Shown here in pieces: positions 1-11,145 of a stretch of DNA of 64,000 nucleotides. The notes beneath the pieces are model-generated. The model saw only the letters and a list, made by a program, of their open reading frames with translations, was not told the DNA's origin and ran no database searches. Origin of the DNA: Cyclina sinensis (Eukaryota; Mollusca; Bivalvia; Venerida; Veneridae). The position numbers and the translations under genes were made by a program. The DNA is taken from NCBI GenBank assembly GCA_012932295.1, contig JAAONU010000108.1:248001-312000 (forward strand), written 5' to 3'. Within the stretch, counting starts at the first letter, position 1. Each line of letters opens with the position of its first letter.

Positions 1-329
1 AACATTTTTCAGACATGTCATTCAATCTATATTATTTTAAATAGTCTTTGTGTGAGACAGATGCTAGACTGATCTTCCTGAAAAAAGTAAGACTTTGTAC
101 CGCTAAGTCATTTTTTTCTTTTTCTAATCATATTGATCATGTTAAACAGGATGATATTGTCGGAAATATCACCTTTTTCGGCATTAGCCAGAGTACTTTT
201 AAGCTAACAAGCAAGAGTAACCTCTCCGGTAGTTATCTCATAAGTGCGAAATAAAAATGACCCGAAAAAAACGTACATTTTAGTAGTGGAACTAGTCGCG
301 TAAAACAGCCAAAAAGAAAGAAAACAAAC
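1..329. other. No gene recognised
   Basis: AT-rich unique-looking sequence; one 68-codon frame at 48-254 without supporting motifs. Confidence 0.5.
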
Positions 330-1330
330 CAAGTACCAACTACTGTCAATGTGTCACGTTTTTTTTTCATAACGATACTACCAACTAATGTCAATGTTGC
401 TACTTCCAACTACTGTTAATGATTCACGTAAATTAAATACCGCTACTAGCAACTAATCTTTATGTAAGTAACATACAACTGCTAGCAACTTATGTTAACG
501 TTTCACGTTAATTACATACCGTTACTACCAACAACGGTTAATGGTCCACGTTATTTACAAACTGCTGCTACCAACTACTGTTAATGCTTCCAGTTAATTA
601 CATACCGCTACTACCAACAACTGTTAATGTTTCACGTTAATAACAAACTGCTACTACCAACAACTGCTAATGGTCCACGTTAATTACATACCACCACTAC
701 CAACAACTGTTTAAGCTTCAAGTTAATTACAAACTGCTAATACCAACAACTGTTAATGCATCACGTTAATTACATACTGCTTCTACCAGAAACTGTTAAT
801 GGTCCTAGTTGATTAAAAACTGCTTCTATCAACAACTGTTAATGGTCCACGTTAATTACATACCGTTATTACCAACTACTGTTAATGTTTAACGTTAATA
901 ACAAACTGCTACTACCAACTACTGTTAATGCTTCACATAAATTACATACCTTTGCTACCAACTACTGTTACTGCTTCACGAAATTTTATACCGCAACTTC
1001 CAACTACTGGTAATTTTTCACGTTAATTACATACCGCTACTGACAACTACATTTAGTGCTTTAAGATAGTAACATATTGCTACTAGCAAGTACTGTTAAT
1101 GATTCAGGTTTATTGCAATCCGTTACAACCAACCACTGTTAATATTTCACTTTAAAAACATAACGCTACTGCCAAGTACTTTAAACGATACACGTTAATT
1201 ACATACTGCTACTACCAACTTTTGTTAATGAATCAATTTAATTGCATGCTACTGATGCTAACTACTACATACGCTTAACGTATAATAACTACTGCTACAA
1301 CAAACTACTGTTATTGCTTCATTTTTCGTT
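330..1330. repeat. 43-bp degenerate tandem array
   Basis: Unit of the form ACCAACTACTGTTAATG then CTTCACGTTAATTACA then TACCGCTACT. TACCAAC recurs at 526, 569, 612, 655 and 698, exactly 43 bp apart. Later units drift. Noncoding: 43 is not a multiple of three. Confidence 0.9.
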
Positions 1331-2085
1331 ACTTCAGCTTCATGATTAGGAACTACTGCCAACTTCTACAGTCATCTGCTTCACCTGCTTCATGTTTAGG
1401 AGTTACTGCTACTACCAACTTCTACTGTCCTCTGCTTCACCTGCTACATGTATAGGAACTACTTCTACTGCCAACTTCTACTGTCATCTACTTTACGTGC
1501 TTCATGTATAGGATATACTGCTACTACCAACTTCTACTGTTATCTGCTTCACCTGTTTCCTGTTAAGAAACTACTGCTACTACCAATTTCTACTGTCATC
1601 TGCTTCACCTGCTTCATGTGTACGATTTACTGCTACTATCATCTTCTACTGTCATCTGCTTCACCTGCTTCATGTATAGGAACTACTGCTTCTACCAACT
1701 TCTACTGTCATTTGCTTCACCTGCTTCATGTATAGGAACTACTGCTACTACCAACTTCTACTGTCATCTGCTTCACCTGCTTCATGTATAGGAACTACTG
1801 CTACTACCAACTTCTACTGTCATCTGCTTCACCTGCTTCATGAACAGGAACTACGGCTACTGCCAACTTATACTGTCATCTGCTTCACCTGTTTCATGTA
1901 TAGGAACTACTGCTTCTACCAACTACTACTGTCATCTTCTTCACCTGCTTCATGTATATGAACTACTGCTACTATCAACTTCTACTGTCAACTACTTCAC
2001 CTGCTTCATGTATAGGATTTACTGCTTCTACCAACTTCTACTGTCATCTGCTTCGCCTGTTTCCTGTTTAGAGACTACTGCTACT
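1330..2085. repeat. 56-bp tandem array sharing a motif with the 43-bp array
   Basis: CATGTATAGG recurs at 1671, 1727 and 1783, with a variant at 1839: 56-bp steps. The unit keeps CTACTGCTACTACCAACT and adds a TCATCTGCTTCACCTGCTTC block. Overlapping Cys/Tyr/Leu-rich open frames at 1448-2118 are products of the repeat. Confidence 0.9.
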
Positions 2086-2099
2086 GCAATTTTGAACCT

Positions 2100-2610
2100 G
2101 TACAAAAGAATTCATTAAACTAGGTTGTGTTCCACTGAAAATGCTACAGACAAAATAACTTAGTCCTAGGCCTTGTGGTTTCAGACAAGAAGATTGTTGA
2201 AGTTGTTCGTATATCAGCCGTTGTAAAATCATGTGGCCTGGGGCAGGGTCACACTATGTAAAATAAAGTGGCCTATATGAAATAAAGTGGCACCTTGGGC
2301 CAATATTTGAATAAATTTGGTAGGGGGCCACTAGACGATGTTATATACGAAATATGTCAGCTCTATGCCTCGCGTTATCAGAGAAGAAGATTTTTAAAAG
2401 TTTCGCCTTTTAAATCTATTTTAGCTCCATCTGCAATGGACCTGAACCGTTTGAACAGCTTCATGCGAAGAACATTCCAGAAAAGTTTTATTAAATTTGG
2501 TCTGCTGGTTTCAGAGAAGATGTCCTTTGAAGTAATTGTATACGACGGACGCTGGACAATCACTGATCCTGAAAGCTGAACTGCGCACGCAGAGCTAAAA
2601 ATTAGAGTTT
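2100..2610 (+). repeat. Diverged interspersed repeat (bivalve style)
   Basis: Contains TTTGGTCTGCTGGTTTCAGA, ACGACGGACGCTGGACAATC and a tail GAGCTAAAAA, like the ends of interspersed repeats common in bivalves. A 94-residue open frame at 2295-2579 lies inside and is not taken as a gene. Confidence 0.45.
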
Positions 2611-3029
2611 TTGTTGTTTAAGGTATATACATATTTTTAAGTAAGTATTACCGTATTATAGAATAAACGGATTTCCTTTCGTTGTTGATACATTTCGAAT
2701 GTTTTAACACCTTTATGATAAGGGATGTTTGACATGCGTTAACATATCTGCAAGCTGATTAACATAAAATCATAATAATTCTGAGTCACAGTCTTTCATG
2801 CGTTGAATATTGTAAGATGATTTTATAAGTCGCATATTTCGAATGTGTATAGGACTACCAGGAGCAGAGACCGTATATTAGCTCACAGTAAATAGTATGT
2901 TCAAGGGAAGACCTAATACACCAAGCAAATAATACACCAAACACTGGCTCCATGTGCTTTCCCCAAATCTCGCAGAAAATAGATATTATCTCGCAAAATT
3001 TCGTTTTCATTAATTTGTGTAAAAAGATG

Positions 3030-4280
3030 TGTTAACACGTCAGGATCACGTTAATAAAATTACTTATTGGACCGCACACTGATTATGTATTGAATATTTA
3101 GAAAATGGAAAAGATTGATAAATCATGACAAATCAATGCAAGAGGTTTTTACTTCACATTTTCAGTCTGGTCTGAGTGAGTGACAGCGGTGCTACTCAGG
3201 GATGTAGCAAGACTATTTGAAACCGCAGATGCTTTGGGCCTGGTCCATACTGCAACATCCTCCCTCGTCCCATTACTCTTGCATAGTAACTGTATGATTC
3301 CAAATATATCGTAATAGATCTGGCTTATAAAATGAAAACAATAAAATACTTAAGCTTCTTTAAAACGTTTGTGCTTACACTAGGGTCTACAAGTGTCAAT
3401 AAATACAAGATGATTATGAAACGGCTCCAATTCCTGCACACATCTCTGTTCGACACTAAAAATGGTTATGACATCCCAGTTGTAAATGCACCCAGATTCA
3501 CAATTTATCAATCGTGTAACTGAGGTATCAGTATAGTGTATTGCGAGACACAATCAATATGCGAATTTGGTGGGCCAGTTGCAATGTTTTCAACGAAGGA
3601 AGAGAACTTTCATTCTGACGATTGGATTGTTTTGCTCGAATCATATCGCACTTTAAAAAAACTGTTAATTTAACATGGTCTTTATACTTTATTCTGCAAT
3701 TGGAGCAATTCATGCATTAAGGGAAACTATGTATTGCTAAATTCGGATCGACCATTTGATGCCGATGTGTTCTGCTGCTTATATTTAGACAGCGTGCGTC
3801 CCGTTATTTTTACATTTGAGTTTACCTGTACTTACCAAGAAATGTAAAATCTGGCTCTCAACATGATAAATTGTCCATTGCTAGTTGCTCTGTAATACAC
3901 ATTAAAGATGATATCCGCACAATAGTAATTTACTGGTACCCTGTGCGCGATATTAAAAATACAACGAGGCCGGACGTAACGGTGTGAGGTTCGATTTCTA
4001 TTTACAAAATAGTCGAACAGATTTTTTGAGAGGGAGCCGGATATATTTTAAGGGGTACTTTTTTTTGTAAAAATATAATTTCTCCCACCTTTTTTGATGG
4101 GGTTTTAAATAGTATCTGTTAAAAAACATATTCTGAAATAGGGGAAAGCGTTAATGTATCCAACATTTATGTTTATTTATGTTTTTCCCATGAACAAAGG
4201 ATTCTGATTTTGAGCAGTTTCAAACCTGGTATATTTAAAGATACATATAGAGTACGTGGACCTTTATGGAAAAAAAAAAA
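3030..4280 (+). repeat. Duplicated block, copy A (partner 16098-17285)
   Basis: Shares long stretches with 16098-17285 in direct orientation, such as CTCAGGGATGTAGCAAGACT-type sequence near 3195 and TATAGTGTATTGCGAGACAC at 3532. Identity by eye is in the high 80s per cent in the core. It ends near a poly-A run at 4266-4289. A minus-strand frame starting MNCSNCRIKYKDHVK (3528-3713) is kept in both copies. Confidence 0.85.
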
Positions 4281-4289
4281 AAAAAAAAC

Positions 4290-5214
4290 ATCCGATACCC
4301 CAAGCTTCTGTGATTGAAACGAACCGTAGTCCAACTGCCAAAAACTGTTTTATATATAATTCAAATTTTATTGAATCAGACTTAGTGTACCTTTTGAAGA
4401 TTCCCACGGTTGTTATGCTTAGAATAATGTTTTGCACGTTAAGCGTTTGTCAAATCACAGGGATTACAACGTCTGTTTTAATTGTGTTTGTACAAGCTTC
4501 CATATCAAACAATCTAGAGTTGCGGTCAGGAACTTGTAGATAATTCTAAGATGACTATATGATAAGCTTGTATAAAAGGTAAAAAGTTTCTAATATTTCG
4601 ATTAAGATTAACAAAACAATGAATTGCACAACAACCCGATGCTTTTTAAACCAAATTAACCAAAGCTAGACTACTTGACTTGTGAAATCTCCCAAAATCT
4701 CGCAGCATCTAATAAGCTGTCAAATCTCGTTTAAATCATATTTCAAATACATCTTCTACTAATTAAACCCTTTGAAAGCAAATTACATCATACAACAGAA
4801 CATACATTTTATACAAAATGAGTAAATGCGCCTGTGTGATAAGTAATGTTTTTTTTGTTTTTTTTTTTTTTGTTTTTTTTTAAATTTAGTCGTAATATGC
4901 AACCTTAAACTTAAATTTAGGATTTACACACCTTGTACAGACACCATCATTGTGTAATATGATAAATATTTCCAAATTCCCGAAGACTTTTAAAGGTTAT
5001 TAAGCACTTTTTAAACTAAATATTGTCTATCCGTGCCAAAGAACGACGTCTTTCATTGGCAATGCAACTGACACTAACGTAACGTGAACAAACCTTTGTT
5101 TCAAAATAATGCAAATATTGTATTGCACTCTAATTTAGACGGACGATAAACATATACTTGAATGCAGATAAAAAAAGAAAAAAAAGAGGTCTGGGAATGA
5201 GATCATTTTGAAGC
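4290..5214. other. No gene recognised
   Basis: AT-rich intergenic or intronic sequence with a T-rich run at 4848-4882. Nothing else supported. Confidence 0.5.
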
Positions 5215-5845
5215 CAGATAAAAGTAACAGACCTATACTGTAACAATGCACTTCCTTTCATTGTTCGCTATTTGTGTGTAAGGTTTCAACAAAAACTCCC
5301 TTATACCTATTGAAATGTGCTCAAAAAAGAAAAAAATGATAAAGGAAACAAAAACAAAAAGAGGCGTTGCAGAGTTATGTGCTTTGCACAGGCTCTTCTG
5401 GTTCTACTATGGTTCTTATGTTTGTGTGAAGTTTCACCAAAAAGTAGAATTGTGCCCTTGAAATGAAAGAAAAGGTTATAATTAAAAACTTGAGCCATAC
5501 AGAGTTATAGGTATTGCACTCTGCATTTCTTCTAATTGTTCTCTCTCTGTGTATGGATCCAAACAAAATCCCTTCAGTAAATGAATTTTGCTACGAGAAA
5601 AAAAGGGAAAATGACAATAACATTCGAAAAGTTATTTTCTAGAAAAAAAATATACAAATGTGTCACTGTGACTTCGCCCTTCTTACAAAAGACGTGGATG
5701 TTGTGACCTTGCCATTCCAGTTAAAGATGCGGATTTCGCATATGCCACACCGCCTTATCTAGATGAACAGATGTGCCAGGTGTTTAAAAGTTCTTCAATG
5801 CATGGAGAGGTTTGACCCCTACCAGCCAACTCAGACGCTCACACG
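5215..5845. repeat. Short tandem units of about 130-140 bp plus an interspersed repeat tail
   Basis: CAGAGTTATG-GCTTTGCAC type units recur near 5240, 5370 and 5500. The part at 5690-5835 (TGACCTTGCCATTCCAG, then a 'catgcatgg' segment) resembles the units at 52.4-53.2 kb. Confidence 0.6.
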
Positions 5846-8112
5846 AACACACGTTTCTACACCAAACTTAAGTGCCAATTCTGACAATTATATCGAGCTA
5901 TCCGCAAGCGGGCTTAACAGTAAAATTACGAGATTATGTATCGTAATTGTCCTCAGATCGGTTCTTATAATTATGAATATTCTACACATTTTCAGACCAA
6001 TTTTTTAGGCCCCAATTAGGTTTACCTCGTTGTGCTGTTTTTCGAAACCTTTATTGTTTGGAAGTTCTATGATAAGTATAACAAGATCGTCTGTAATAAC
6101 CAAAGAAAAAGTTAAATACTTTATTCAGTTCTTAAGCTCCTCTGATTAGTCTAAAAAAATGCAATCTAAATGTTTTAAACCTCATGAATTCTAATTCGTA
6201 GCCTTTTTGTTTTACTTGTTCTCTTCATTAAGTTTTGTCGAATCTTCTTAACCTTTCGGTTTCATATTGTCGTGTATGTTTCACCTGACCTCGCATTTAT
6301 CATGTTTATCTTTTATACATTTCATCGCTTTGATGTATCCTTTAAGAATCTAACATTTAATATGTTAGCTAAAGTTTTCTACATGTCGAATAAAGTGCTT
6401 CAGCTTAATCACATTTACATTTGTTTAGTTATACCATTCAAGAAGAATATGTTCCTAAAAATTGTAACACGATTGATAATAACTCTTCACACAGAAAAAT
6501 ATATGTGTGTCGTGAAAATATTCTGATAAACTACAGAAGCATACTGCTCAATGACATTTTTTGTTTTTTTAAATATTTAAACATGTCGTACCAAATTATT
6601 TGGCGAAAACTTCAATTTAAGAAATAATAAGTATTCAGGCGTGGTTTATCGTAGAATAACCCACGTTTTGAGTTCTTATGCGTAGGAATATATCACGAAG
6701 GCCGTAGGCTCATTAGTTGATAATTTCTTTTTTTTTTATTTCGAACTAAAATTGCAATTTACTAATAGATTAAATGTTTAAACAAATAAAAGATGTTCAT
6801 GTTCTCAGATGCTAAAAATAGCATATGTAAAACGTCACAAGGTCGCTTACACGAAAGTCGGCATACGTGTGTGAATTTTAATGTAGACACAAGTTATATT
6901 TACATGGACTATAGACAGAAAACATTGCTCGGCTATTATTATTTCATGAATTGTGCTAAATAAATTGGCTTTTTGTGCCATTTTGCAGCCGAACTTTGTT
7001 GTTGTTGTACGCCGGTAATACTACGATTCATACGGTAATAATTACAAACATCACGTGACTTTCATTCATAAAAAAATTATACGTGAGGTGACGGCGGTTC
7101 ATGGAACAGCCAAAACAACAAGCGCACGCGACTGGTATACTGCAGAATAACCCCGACTTTATTTTCTTTATATATATAGGCTATTTTTAGATCGTGTTAG
7201 AATTTAATATAAACACGAATGTGTGCATCAGTTTATTACGCTGTATTCGTTAAATATCTACTGAAATTGTTTATAAATGTTTTACCAGTATTTTATATTT
7301 AGAAAATTATTACTTATACCACATGCGCACGCAGACGATAATAAATTTATGTGCTAAAAAATTTTACAAACTCAATTCTTCATTTTCATCAGGAATAAGA
7401 TCTTTATCAGAAAATATTTAACGTTATTCGTCCTATAGAGCATATTAAAAGATTTCGTTTCTATTCAAATTCGTCAATTTAAATACTAGCACTAAGTCAT
7501 TTAACATTTGAACATGAGTTGAAAATTATAGTTGCCGTTTTATTTGTTCAGCAAAATAATGTACTTGAAAACAAACGACAAACAATACTGATATATGTCA
7601 ATAATTTAAACATATCATAAATAAAACAATGCTCTGATGTAAAGAATGGACGTGATTAAGTTAGGTGATTTTTTCTGTTTCTCTTTAGAACTTCAGTTAT
7701 TACAAACACGTATACCTAATATTTGCAGATTTATTCTGGTATAACAAACTTGTGTTCATCATTTAAACCTTTCGGTATGCAAATGCAATATTTCTACGAA
7801 CCATAAGAAACAAAGTTTCATATTTGTTACGAACTGTTGAAATTAGTTCCAAAATAGTACACATAACATAAAAAAGGTGTTATCTTAACTTAAATGCATT
7901 GATAGACACTCAAACTGTTATAACAAGAAACACGTTCACTAGTTTTAAAAACATAGATTATATTTCTTGTCGCATATTTTATAGTTTACCTGTTTTAATT
8001 TGCAGTTCTGTAACTGTAAAATACAGCTGTCAGAAACATTTACTTTACATAGAAACAGTATTGTGTTGACATACACCACATAGAAATTATATCATATGAA
8101 AAAATCACTTAC
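5846..8112. other. No gene recognised
   Basis: AT-rich, short frames only. On the minus strand, probably intron or 3' flank of the microexon at 8113-8121. Confidence 0.5.
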
Positions 8113-8121
8113 CCCTGTCAA
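8113..8121 (-). CDS. Candidate 9-nt microexon, paralogous copy (codons LTG)
   Basis: The minus strand reads TTTTTTTTTCGTTTCAG, then TTGACAGGG, then GTAAGTGATTTT. Flanks align with those around 18079-18087, including CTGAAACGA on the plus strand at the acceptor and ATCACTTAC at the donor. The nine internal bases differ. Phase 0 would give Leu-Thr-Gly, which would fit between VGSRVKA and a PGTVTAV-type exon as a natural loop. It may belong to the TRIM-like gene as an alternative to the 18-kb copy, or to the BED-finger transcription unit just upstream. Confidence 0.42.
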
Positions 8122-8546
8122 CTGAAACGAAAAAAAAAGAAAATTAGTTGTCTGATTTATCAACTTCCAATCACATCAAATACGAGGTAATTCATATAAC
8201 ATGAACGTGCATCATAAAGTATTGTAAATTGGTGCTTATTAAGGTAGCGAGGTGTAATACAAAAAAAACAAAAAACAAAAAACAACGAATATTCAGCTTT
8301 TGCTCTCTTGTTTAAAGTTCGATTTTAAACGTTTAACTTGAAATGGAATAATACAGAATTCCAAACTGAATTTGTTTCTTCATGTATTTCAATCTTCAGT
8401 CTATTTCAAGCTTTCACGATCTAGATTAAGATGAAAAAACAATGAATTGCAAACGATTCAGTTCTTTCTTAAAACGACAGTATAAAACATGTGTCTGTAC
8501 ACCATTTTTACCAATTTGTACAACTGCTAGAAGCATGGGTCGTATT

Positions 8547-8710
8547 TTAATACAAAGCTTTGCGTATTGTGTTTCGGGCTAGTGCACACTTTCGAATTTC
8601 GCTCTGGGTTGCGTATTCTAAGATGCATTGCATCTTTCTGTTACGGCCTTTCATGTCCGTAATAATTGTCACGGTCTGGACCTTGACGGTAGGTGCTGGT
8701 AGAGTGGTCT
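8547..8710 (-). CDS. Possible terminal exon after the BED finger
   Basis: An acceptor (GACCAAATTTTAG) at 8711 opens 164 nt that accept the phase-1 end of the BED exon and read ETTLPAPTVKVQTVTIITDM, then on to a TAA at 8549-8547, 53 residues in all. TTLPAPTVKV loosely recalls TMSASTVKV in the TRIM-like second exon, which enters at the same phase. The segment is more GC-rich than its flanks but is open in more than one frame and on the other strand, so it may be a repeat or decayed exon. Function not recognised. Confidence 0.3.
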
Positions 8711-9214
8711 CTAAAATTTGGTCAAGTGGTCTTGTGAAAAAATCGGTAAGCTAAATGGTCTTGATTTTTCCCGATATATACTTATCACTTAAATTGAAAT
8801 TACTTACACAGTACTTGAGACGTTGTGCGAGGTTTGCACCTGATAGATAGACAATTTTCAAATGATCGTTTGAATTTACGGATTTTAATTTCTGAAAAAA
8901 AAAAAAGTTTAATCAACGTAATCATGATTTCTATATTGATTTGGTAGATTTTTTATTGTAGTCTTTCCCAAAAACACATACTAATATTGAAACTTAACTT
9001 GTATTAAATATTCTTTTATTTATATATAATTTTAGATAATGTATGAAACATCCTTGTGAAAAATTTAGCCATAACGCAGTAAATATCACATGGAGTCTAA
9101 TTTCTACGGAAAAAATATATTTAGACGGAATATAGACATTTCCCATGCTTTCATAACGCCGTGAACGTGAAATGAGCATCTTATGCTTATCTTATTAAAC
9201 ATGTATGTTCTTAC

Positions 9215-9362
9215 CTTTGTTAGATGTTGGATGTTGTGAATTGAGATGATTTAGTAGGTTAGAAATAGTCCCTTTATACTCAAACACTGTTTTGCATAGA
9301 TCGCAAGTAGCTTTTGACTTATCAAAAGAACGTGAAAAGTAATTCCAAACACGAGACGGCAT
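9215..9362 (-). CDS. BED-type zinc finger exon
   Basis: From the ATG at 9362 the exon codes MPSRVWNYFSRSF followed by C20-x2-C23 and H39-x4-H44, with W6, F9 and the N-L-L-N-H-L helix typical of BED fingers. BED fingers bind DNA and occur in hAT transposases and in host genes derived from them. The exon ends AACAAAG|GTAAGA at 9215, in phase 1 after 49 codons. A plausible acceptor at 8711 opens an exon that continues the frame. No hAT catalytic region is seen nearby, so this may be a domesticated gene start, an exon shuffled next to the microexon, or a transposon remnant. The open frame also runs upstream of the ATG to 9407 without a further Met. Confidence 0.62.
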
Positions 9363-10019
9363 TGCGATATATTGACTTTTGATTTTGTCACAGTTAATTG
9401 GCGACAATCGTTAACACGCGTTAAACAAACATATGAACACCTGGTCAAATGAAGTTCAGAGTTTAATTTACGATCTTTGAAATTTGAAAGTAAAATTGTT
9501 TTGTTTGTTTTCATTTATTGAAAAATAGAAATTTGCATGATGTCTTTTCTTGCAGACAAAAAAAGAGTTACACCCTACCCGAACTGCAGGGGAAGCTATC
9601 TCGACGCTTTCGTAACAATACAAACAAGTTGAAGGCATTTTATGCGGCAATCACATGAACATTTTATATTTTAGTAAACTAGTTTTATCAAGCGCCATAG
9701 AATGAAACTGTTTTAAACCATTTTACTTTTAGTTATTATGTATTATGTGAATATCGTCAATTTACAAACTGAGCAATATCTAAACATCAGTAACTTTTCG
9801 ACTTCTGTGTTCGCAATAACTCAATGTTATTTTGTCACATAAATCATTTATGCTTCCGTTTTTATTTTTGTGACTTTGTTCTATTAAGCATTATTCATAA
9901 GTGTAAAATGTGAAACAAATATATAGAAACTGACGTTTGCTTAAAATGTTAATGCAGTCTGGTATCATTTGGTGATGAAAATCAAAAGGAACACTTTACA
10001 TTTCCGTTATATGCCTGTT

Positions 10020-11145
10020 TATTTAAACTCAACGTTGGGTCAGGCCGGTTCGCTTGAACCCAACTGAGTAGCACATAGATTTTGATTTTGCAAACTATTT
10101 TGGAAAGAATATTAACATAAAGTTAAGTATTAATTTACTTTTTTATTTGAATTATAATAAAAACCGATACATCCGACACTTCCTGATTTACTGAATTTTG
10201 AAAAAAAAAACCAATACAGACATCCCGTTCGTCGTTGTATCAGTACTTTGTTTAACGTCTTAATCATTCAAGAGCAAAAAACAATATAAGTTAACCACTT
10301 ATTTTTATATGAATTATTATGATCTAAACTTCTTGGTGAGGAGACCCTAACACATATATAAACAAATGAACTTATTTAAGACGCAAATTCCTTTTTGTTT
10401 GTATTTGGTTACACAGCACAGACTTAATACAATATAAATCTACGATTGTGAGTAGTTGTTAATTTAATTTATTAACATATCTCTATTTAAAGAACAGTAT
10501 AATTTGTAAGAAAAAGAAAGAAAAAAAGTTCTGTTACTGGTGTTTTTAACTGAATCACACAATTAAAACGTGTAAATTCAGCAAATGAAAATCTTTAAAG
10601 GGGCTGTGCTCCAGATGACAAAAAAGAAAGTTTTCTTGTATTATAAATTCCTTGTAATATTTATGAATAATGCTTAAAAAATAACTTATTGACAAAAAAT
10701 AAGTCAAATAGTTAAATTATAAATTGATTTTTTCCCTTTCAAAGTGCTATACCGTAAACTATATAAGATTTAAAGTAAATATCTGAAATATCACATGCGG
10801 CGATGGTGGTGACAGTAAAAGCTTTGGTAATATTTTGTAACATGAGGGTCCAGAGTTCAAATCAGGCTGGAGCGAAAATATTTTTTTATTCTATTTTGAC
10901 TTTTATAATCAGTTTTGAAGTAAAATATTATGTTGTTATAATCTCATGGCATCTAAATATATAATTTATGAAAAAACTTGTTTTATGTCAAATCTGGAGT
11001 ACAGCCTCTTTAAGTGTTATAAATATAAATACAATTCTTAGCGCAGGGACTTTTTTCAACTGAAACTGTGGTTTCTTCAGTTAATTGTAATTGTTTAATT
11101 AGTCATAGCTGATCATATCAAAATTCAGACGTCACGCACCTATAA
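10020..11145. repeat. Duplicated segment, copy A (partner 23050-24065)
   Basis: Shares GAGTAGCACATAGATTTTGA/AAGTAGCACGTGGATTTTGA, GACCCTAACA, AACAAATGAACTTATTTA, AAAGAACAGTA and GATCATATCAAA in the same order with 23050-24065. The MITE at 10599 interrupts this copy only. Confidence 0.75.
10599..11009. mobile_element. 411-bp MITE with TTAA target duplication (piggyBac-like)
   Basis: Terminal inverted repeats AGGGGCTGTGCTCCAGAT and, reversed from the far end, AGAGGCTGTACTCCAGAT. TTAA flanks both ends (10595-10598 and 11010-11013). The paralogous segment at 23921-23945 has a single TTAA at 23930-23933 and no insert, giving the empty site. No open frame inside; it must have been moved in trans. 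TTAA preference is the piggyBac hallmark. Confidence 0.85.

Noticed and set aside
330..2085. CRISPR-like regular spacing
   Set aside because: Units are contiguous tandem repeats without unique spacers, in eukaryotic DNA.
1448..2118. Overlapping Cys/Tyr/Leu-rich open frames of 77-95 residues
   Set aside because: They lie entirely in the 56-bp tandem array and change frame every unit.
9468..9650. Minus-strand frame with several Cys and His residues just upstream of the BED exon
   Set aside because: Spacing fits no known finger and the frame overlaps other frames in AT-rich DNA.
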